A stretch of DNA of 64,000 bases, from contig BSBK01001114.1 of NCBI GenBank assembly GCA_027943335.1, forward strand, positions 261,501 to 325,500, read 5' to 3'. The notes below the pieces were generated by a model. That model saw nothing but the letters and a program-made list of their open reading frames with translations. It was not told the DNA's origin and did not search any database. Shown here in pieces: positions 58,011-64,000 of this stretch. A program made the position numbers and the translations under genes. The stretch is from Chamaecyparis obtusa. Taxonomy: Eukaryota; Streptophyta; Pinopsida; Cupressales; Cupressaceae. Position 1 is the stretch's first letter. Every line of letters starts with the position of its first letter.

Positions 58011-59590
58011 TGGCATAAGGTATAGATTGTTAGGTTGTTCATGATGGCAGATATAAATTCCCTACATATATTCCATAACTCTACGGCGTACCCATTGCAC
58101 ACTAAGGTGCGATTGCTAGTTCAATATTAAAGTTTTAAGGAATAGGAAAGGGGAGTGGGGGCCACGTAACCCCTCCGCATATATAAGAAAGACTTTTTAG
58201 TAAGAATGGTTGCTTTTATTAATTTTTTTTAAAGATTTAATTTATGAATTAAGTTTGGTTTATTTATGAAATTGTTTATTTTAAATTAGTGTATTTAAGT
58301 TAAAATTTAATTTATTATTAGGTTAGTTTATTTATAATTTTATTTATTTATTTTAATTAATTGGTAATTTAATTTGTTTTATGTTATGTTAATTGAATTA
58401 ATAATTTAATGTAAAGTTAGATAGTGATTAAATGAGATTGATTTATGAATTGATTAATTTATAATTTAATAAGATTTGAATAATAATTAATTTAATTTTG
58501 GGTTATAATTAACGTTAATTGTGTTGAGTGGTCAAATGAATTTTTTCATATTGATGTATTTATAATGGGGGGTTTGTTGTGTTAGTGGTTGCTTGTTTGC
58601 CATGGGCAGAGAAATGCCCTAGGAGAGGATTTCTTTGTCTTTGAGACTTGAATTGTTTTAATAGTTTTATACTTTTACACTTTGGGCTATATTCTGGAAA
58701 TTTCATAACCTTTTTATGTCACAAATGATTCATGTATTATGTGAGTGATGTGATGTGTTTTCTAATGTGTCTCGATCATTATTCTATTTGACCGCATGAG
58801 GTGATGCCCATTATTGCGATGTGATTTTACTTCTAGTCACCTTATTTCTTGTATTGTGATTTGAAACATGTTATTGTTGATTTATGATTTACTCCATGTT
58901 TGGAGAGAAATGTTCTTGATGCTAGTGATGACCATTGATTTTTTTAGAAATGAGATTATGAGAATTTGGTATTCAATTATTGAGATGTCCATTTTGGAAT
59001 GGACAGTTTGGATCCTTGTATAGGATGGGATTTTGGTTATTACGCTCCAGCACTTGTCTTTGATGACATTCATGGTTTATTGAGTTATGAAAATCTTTTA
59101 CGATTTTGGTTTTGGGTTTTCCTTGGTTCTTTTTGTTGGGAGCACTAGGGTAGGGTATCTAGGAGCATAAAAGGGAAGTGGCTTACTTTGGAGGCGTCAG
59201 AGCACTAAAGTGTCTGCCTGGGTATCCTTTGTAAGTTGACTTGATAAGTGATAACTTGATAAATTTACTAGGATAGAAACATTTAAAAAGATAATTGTTC
59301 ATCGCCCATGCCTTGAGTGATAGTACATACTAAGTATGGGAGTGGGAGATGATGCTTGTCACCCAGTGAGGTGTGTGTTCTAGCATAGTTAGTAGCCTTG
59401 TCTATTTGAAAGGACTACTGATACCACATAGAGTCACTAGGGGCCGAGGTCTAGAGAGACTACCAAGTGACCTTAGAGTTGACTCATGTGATGAAACTTC
59501 CCTATATGTGTCCTAGGTTCCTACGTTGCATTTGGTACACCTGATTTGTGTCATGATCATTTTTTACTTGATAACCTTGTTGTTAATCTC
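58011..59590. other. No gene recognised
   Basis: A GC-rich patch at 58150-58185 (GTGGGGGCCACGTAACCCC) is followed by TTTATTTATTTTAATTAATT-type repeats to about 58520. The remainder has no coding signal. Confidence 0.45.
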
Positions 59591-60809
59591 TATTGAGCAT
59601 TTAAGGTTGTCATTAGTATCAAAGGACAGTAAACAAGTCGGTCGGTTACTTATATTGAGACAATCGGCAACTAGAAGTAAGACAGAGCAGTCAATAAAAT
59701 ACTTTACACTAAGCATCACACAGTTAACCGAGCACCAGTGACACCGACACCAATGGTCAGTAAACACCGAGCATCACAGTATACACCGAGCAGATTATAC
59801 AATGTTTATCGATGATCACAGAAAATGGCATAGTAATCATAAATGTGACATTATTCTATGCAGATGGTTACAATAGATCGTAAAATAGTTTACCAAGATC
59901 GAGGAGCATTTATTGTAAAAGATATTCATTAAATACAATGATTATCTTATTTGTATTAGTTGATCTAGGTTATTTTTGCACCGTAGGTCTTAGGGTTATG
60001 ATTATTTTTGTAACCTAATTTTTGCTAAGGCGGCAAAACAAAACACTATATATTGTATATGTTCGCACCATTTTATGTGGTTGTTGAACTAACATATATG
60101 AATCACGAAGCACTTGAAGAAATTGCCTATCTTCAAGACAATCAGTTAACCGAGCAAAATAGAACACAAAGGATATCAGTTTGAGCAGAATTAGTCAAGG
60201 CTACTGATCAGAACAAAGCAGAGAATCATCACAGTTAAGGTGATATTTTGATGAGCACTTATAGATCTGTTTCAGACAATTGAGTTGTCAACTAGCAGAC
60301 ATTTACCTATTACTTTCTTACAATTGTGATAGAGTTTGGTATAAATCTCTTAACAGAGTGGACTTAACAGTCTTTGTATAAATCTCTTAACTGAGTACAC
60401 ACTTCATTTAGTGTTGTTAAATCCTATAACTAGGTAGATCTAGCTGATCTAATATGTTACTCCTAACAGGGTAAGATCACTAGAAGTGATCAAAACTTGT
60501 AGCCTTAATAGGCAAACCTTTTCTATCTGCAGTAGTGAAGAATTTGTGGGTGTCATCCCCACCGCAGTTTTTACCTTCTAACAAGGGTTTCTGCGTTACC
60601 AAAATACTTGTGTTATGTGATTGTCATATTGATTTCATATTGTTTACTTTCTGAAGTTAACTAGATGATTGATTTATGCAATTATGTTCAAGTTATTTTG
60701 ATCGCTTATCATAGTATTCTGTTATAGATTAGAAAGGTGTTACAAGTTAAGTTTTGAGGTCACTGATTCACCCCTCCCCTCTCAGTACCTATCTTTCCTA
60801 ATTCCAACA
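59591..60809 (+). repeat. 5' LTR of the second multi-knuckle gag element, about 1.2 kb
   Basis: Ends ATTCCAACA just before the primer site. Its 3' end (TCACTGATTCACCCCTCCCC, then TCTCAGTACC) and its start (GAGCATTTAAGGTTGTCATTAG) match the minus-strand LTR at 12838-13937. A TATA-like CACTATATATTG lies at about 60044. The left end is placed by that alignment and is approximate. Confidence 0.7.
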
Positions 60810-60811
60810 AT

Positions 60812-60824
60812 TGGTATCAGAGCA
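60812..60824 (+). other. Primer-binding site for initiator-Met tRNA
   Basis: TGGTATCAGAGCA, two bases after the LTR end. Confidence 0.92.
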
Positions 60825-60873
60825 CAGTTCTCTTGTTGAATAGTTTAACCACTAAAGGCAAAAGATCTAAGTC

Positions 60874-62232
60874 ATGGAGAGATACAAGCTTGACAAGACT
60901 ATAGAGAATCAAAAGATACAAATGTAGATGTTTGTGGAACAATATAAACAAGCCAAGGAAGAACAAGAGAAATTACTAGTTGAAAGGAAGAATCTTGTAA
61001 TTCAGCTGAATGAAATAAGTTATCATGAAGAACCTATTGATGACATATTTGATCATATTGGATCAAGCTCTGGAAGCATCTCTGATGGATCCGAAAGCAT
61101 AATCTTGGAGTTATCTGAAAAGAATCAAAATCTATCTGAGCAAGTGAAAGCACTTCAAATCGGTCATGAATCTCAAATGTTGAGAATGGTGGAAATCATG
61201 AACAATGGTAGACAAGCTGAACAAGATCAGAATCTGGCTATTGAAGACCGAAGACTGATGACAAAACAACTTCAAGCAAAAGAAAGTGAAATATAGAGAC
61301 TCACTGATCGTCACTTCCAAGTATCAAATCAGATGATGACAGTTAATCAAGAAATGAATCGAGTAAATGGAGAATTATCAAGAAGACTTGAAGATGTTGC
61401 AATACTCAGAGAAGACAATGAAAAACTAAGAAATAAAATAAAGACACAAAAATAACACAATGAAATGATGAAGATAGCTGAGGACAGTTCTAAAAAGATT
61501 AATGATTTTCTAACTAATCAGAGGAGATTCAGAAGTAGAGCCGGTATAGGCTACACTGGTGAAGGAAAATCATCACAACAAGCTGAAGAAGTCAACAACA
61601 ATCAAAGTCAAAAACCTAAAGTGTTGACATGCTATCATTGTGGAAAACCAGGACATACATCTAATGTGTGTAGAAGCAAAGCACAAGGTAAACCTCCTGT
61701 TATTCCTAAATTCAATGGATATTGTTATTACTGTGGTAAGTTTGGACATCCAGCTTATGAATGCAGAGCAAAGAAGAATAACATTGCTAATAATACCACT
61801 GAGGAGAAAGTATGCTATACTTGTAATAAGCATGGACACACTGCAAGGGAGTGCAAGGTGAAAATGAAACAAGTCTGGACACCTAAAGAGAAACTACAAC
61901 AAAAGCCATATCAACTGAAGAGAAAAGGTAACTCATATGTTTGGGATTATAATACATGGACTAGTTGTACTACATGTGGTCGGTATGGACATATTGTAGC
62001 AAAATGTTTCAGAAAGAGTCAGATTGGACAATCAAGAAACTGGACAAATGCAGGAATGGCATGTTTGCACTATCACGAGGTTGGTCATGTAAGCAAGAAC
62101 TGCAGAGACCGAGCACCAAATGAAAACCACATATTTGAAAGTGGATATAACATTGCAGATATTATGAAGTTAAGGAATACAATGTGCGAGAAGGTGATGA
62201 AGGGTGCTCCCCTTAATACCACAAATACATAA
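60874..62232 (+). pseudogene. Gag-like protein with coiled coil and five CCHC zinc knuckles
   Basis: ATG 60874 (MERYKLDKTIENQKIQM) lies 50 bp after the primer site. One frame of about 450 codons is interrupted only by stops at 60925, 61294 and 61453. The first 200 residues form a coiled coil (KQAKEEQEKLLVERKNLVIQ and later heptads). Knuckles: CYHCGKPGHTSNVC, CYYCGKFGHPAYEC, CYTCNKHGHTAREC, CTTCGRYGHIVAKC, and a fifth with Tyr for the second Cys (CLHYHEVGHVSKNC). The copy at 11413-12779 has the same architecture. The C-terminal end touches the chromovirus LTR at about 62205, so the natural stop and any pol are lost. Confidence 0.83.
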
Positions 62233-63039
62233 CAGAAATAGAGAAACAACAACAATATGCAAGAACAGAAAATTGGCTTCTTATTATCTCCACAAATGTG
62301 GAATTACAAACTTTCAGAATTACAATATGCAAAGCCACATGGGCATTCCCTTACAATATTCTGTAGGACAAAGCCTCGAACTATTCCCAGATCTACTACC
62401 CAGAACTATTCTGAACTGCCTAAGACAATAATACAGCCTTCCTTATATAGGCAATTTTCCACCGCCTGGGAAGGTTCCAAAATTTTAGCCAATAAGGCCG
62501 ACCAACTTAGAATTATTTTATTTTATATTTTATTACATCATAGTCGGCTCAAGATAACCTTTGAAACCCGAACAGAAATTTTGAAGAAAATTATTTTCCG
62601 CCATTTCAGGTGGCCCAACTTTCGAAGACCATAAATCATCACCAGTTGACCCGCTCGGCTATTATAACCCCATTTCGGAAATGCCATGAAGTGCTCTACA
62701 GGCTTGACCAGTGCAAGCGCCCGTCGCCCAAATTTTCAACCTCATCCGGGGCCTCTAAAGCCTTCAAAACTGAGTTCAAAGTTTCTGTACTCTGCTGCCA
62801 ATGCCGAAAACCTTCAATATCTTCTAATATACACTTGATCTGGCAATGAAACTTTACCGGCAGACTTATATGACCAAAATGAACCTCCAAGAAAGAAATC
62901 AGATCATTCTGAGCACATACGAAAATTACCAAAAATAGTAACTTTCCATAAATAGCAGCTCTCCACAAAATAGCCCTTATTGAATATAAAAATAGAATTT
63001 TTTTATTTTTTTTTTGGGTGATGCAAGATTGCTCTTACA
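62205..63039 (-). repeat. 3' LTR of a chromovirus
   Basis: On the minus strand it starts TGTAAGAGCAATCTTGC at 63039, after the integrase-chromodomain ORF. A TATA box (CCTATATAAGG) lies at 62441-62451. The R/U5-like part contains ATAATAAGAAGCC. The low-coordinate end is uncertain (62205-62235) because it abuts the gag frame of the other element. Confidence 0.65.
62441..62451 (-). promoter_or_regulatory. TATA box in the chromovirus LTR
   Basis: Minus-strand CCTATATAAGG. Confidence 0.6.
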
Positions 63040-63059
63040 CCCAAGATGCTCCTGCATTA

Positions 63060-64000
63060 GACACCAAGGGTAATTTGAGAAGTGACCCTGTCACGACTCA
63101 GGTGTGCAGAGGAAAACCAAGACGGCTAACCTCCTCCTTTGTCAGCCATGATGAATCTTCAACAGGTCATCCTTTCCACTTGACCAGATATTCTTCATAT
63201 GTCCTATTCCTTGTGCTTCTGCCAACATGACTGTCTAGTATATCTTCGATCTCCTTAGTGTCTGAACTAGTTGCTAGAATACTCCACGGTGCTGCTGTGA
63301 TCTCATCTTCAACACCTCCTTCATGATACTTTGTCAGATCTGAAATGTTAAACACTGGTGAAATATTTAGCTCAGTAGGCAATTCTACCTCATATGCATT
63401 TCCTGAATCATGTTTCTTCAGTATCTTACATGGTCCAAACTTCTTCATTTTCAGCTTGTTATATGTACCAACTGGAAACCGCTCCTTCCGCAAATGAACC
63501 ATGACTTCATCACCAACCTGAAATTCTTTATACCTCCTTTTTTCATCTGCCTTAGCCTTATACTGTGTGTTCATCTTGGTAATATGCTTCCTCACCTCCC
63601 CATGGATGTTCTTCAAGTGTTCTGCAAAATCTTCAGCTTCAGCACTACTTATTTCTCCTTTATCTATCTTCCTCAATCCAGATGCATTTTTTGGACTACT
63701 TCCATATACAATCTGGAATGGTGATTTACCAGTGCTCCTGTTGAGAGAATTATTGTATGCAAATTCTGCTTGTGGTAAAATCAAATCCCATCCTATTGGC
63801 TTATCTCCAACCAAACATCTCAGCAAATTTTTCAAACTCTTATTCACCACCTCTGTCTGTCCATCAGTCTGTGGATGATGTGATGAACTGAACTTCAAAT
63901 CTGTCTTCAACTTCTTTCACAATGTACGCTAGAAATATCCAACAAACTTAGTGTCCCGATATGAAACTATGGTCTTTGGCAAACCATGAAGTCTCACTAC
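63060..64000 (-). pseudogene. Chromovirus integrase and chromodomain, running off the right edge
   Basis: From the edge: LHGLPKTIVSYRDTKFVGYF, stop, RTL, stop, KKLKTDLKFSSSHHPQTDGQ. The Glu of HPQTDGQTEVVN is kept, but the Asp of the usual IVSDRD is Tyr, so the catalytic triad is broken. The next part (WDLILPQAEFAYNNSLNRST, SPFQIVYG, FQVGDEVMVHLRKERFP, FGPCKILKKHDSGNAYEVEL, ISPVFNISDLTKYH) is the integrase C-terminal domain with the GPY/F-type region. A chromodomain follows: EIEDILDSHV ... EEYLVKWKG, one TGA, then PVEDSSWL. The 247-codon stretch 63910-63167 is uninterrupted. Chromodomains direct insertion to marked chromatin. The protein ends about 63101, shortly before the LTR. Confidence 0.92.

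Noticed and set aside
1..64000. Endogenous pararetrovirus or other viral sequence
   Set aside because: All RT, integrase and protease motifs seen belong to LINE, Ty1/copia or Ty3/gypsy elements; no movement protein or viral coat motif was found.

Overview
This window looks like intergenic (possibly partly intronic) DNA from a plant with a very large, repeat-rich nuclear genome. A gymnosperm, especially a conifer, fits best. The base composition is strongly AT-rich, almost no frame is open, and nearly all recognisable coding sequence belongs to old, nested transposable elements. These are plant types: Tat-lineage Ty3/gypsy with two RNase H domains, a chromovirus, Ty1/copia elements primed by initiator-Met tRNA, an L1-type LINE with DUF4283, and a BED-type hAT transposon. 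Two pieces of host-type genes are visible: a first exon of a papain-like cysteine protease and a PPR repeat fragment. The species call is inference; no search was run.

Layout. 1-6.7 kb: a long decayed minus-strand ORF of unknown family, split by a complete 4,057-bp hAT transposon (2396-6452) with a perfect 8-bp target duplication and a spliced transposase pseudogene. 6.7-11.15 kb: untranslated DNA, a dimeric tandem repeat (8.71-9.02 kb), a decayed ORF, and an LTR-like block. 11.15-13.94 kb: minus-strand multi-zinc-knuckle gag, primer site and LTR. 13.93-16.1 kb: a second decayed long minus-strand ORF with a TATA box. 16.9-17.5 kb: a degenerate minisatellite of about 81 bp period. 19.25-20.45 kb: 3' end of a copia element. 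20.5 kb: a SINE-like element. 22.1 kb: a possible second hAT end. 23.1-23.6 kb: the protease first exon with promoter and splice donor. 23.6-26.4 kb: AT-rich DNA with a 32-bp tandem repeat.

26.4-45.8 kb: a LINE that received a 978-bp inverted-repeat element (32767-33744) and a complete 11.66-kb Tat-type Ty3/gypsy element (34044-45702, minus strand, TSD CTATG). The gypsy element encodes a short gag-like ORF, protease, G-patch, RT, RNase H, a second RNase H and integrase. It also carries, on the opposite strand, a plant-mobile-domain (PMD) gene with its own telo-boxes, TATA box and intron. 45.8-52.4 kb: AT-rich DNA with no recognised gene. 52406-56368: a complete but internally deleted copia element (TSD ATATA). 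57.9 kb: PPR fragment. 59.6-62.2 kb: LTR, primer site and a second multi-knuckle gag of the same family as the 12-kb copy. 62.2-64 kb: 3' LTR and integrase-chromodomain end of a chromovirus on the minus strand, running off the right edge.

Nothing transposon-derived here appears fully intact. Premature stops are mostly single C-to-T or G-to-A changes, as expected of long-methylated DNA. The most interesting unit is the antisense PMD gene inside the Tat element, together with dense TTGAC[C/T] motifs in that element's LTRs and in the PMD intron. The possible host gene of note is the cysteine protease. If functional, its next exon must lie left of the window, making most of positions 1-23103 one giant repeat-filled intron.
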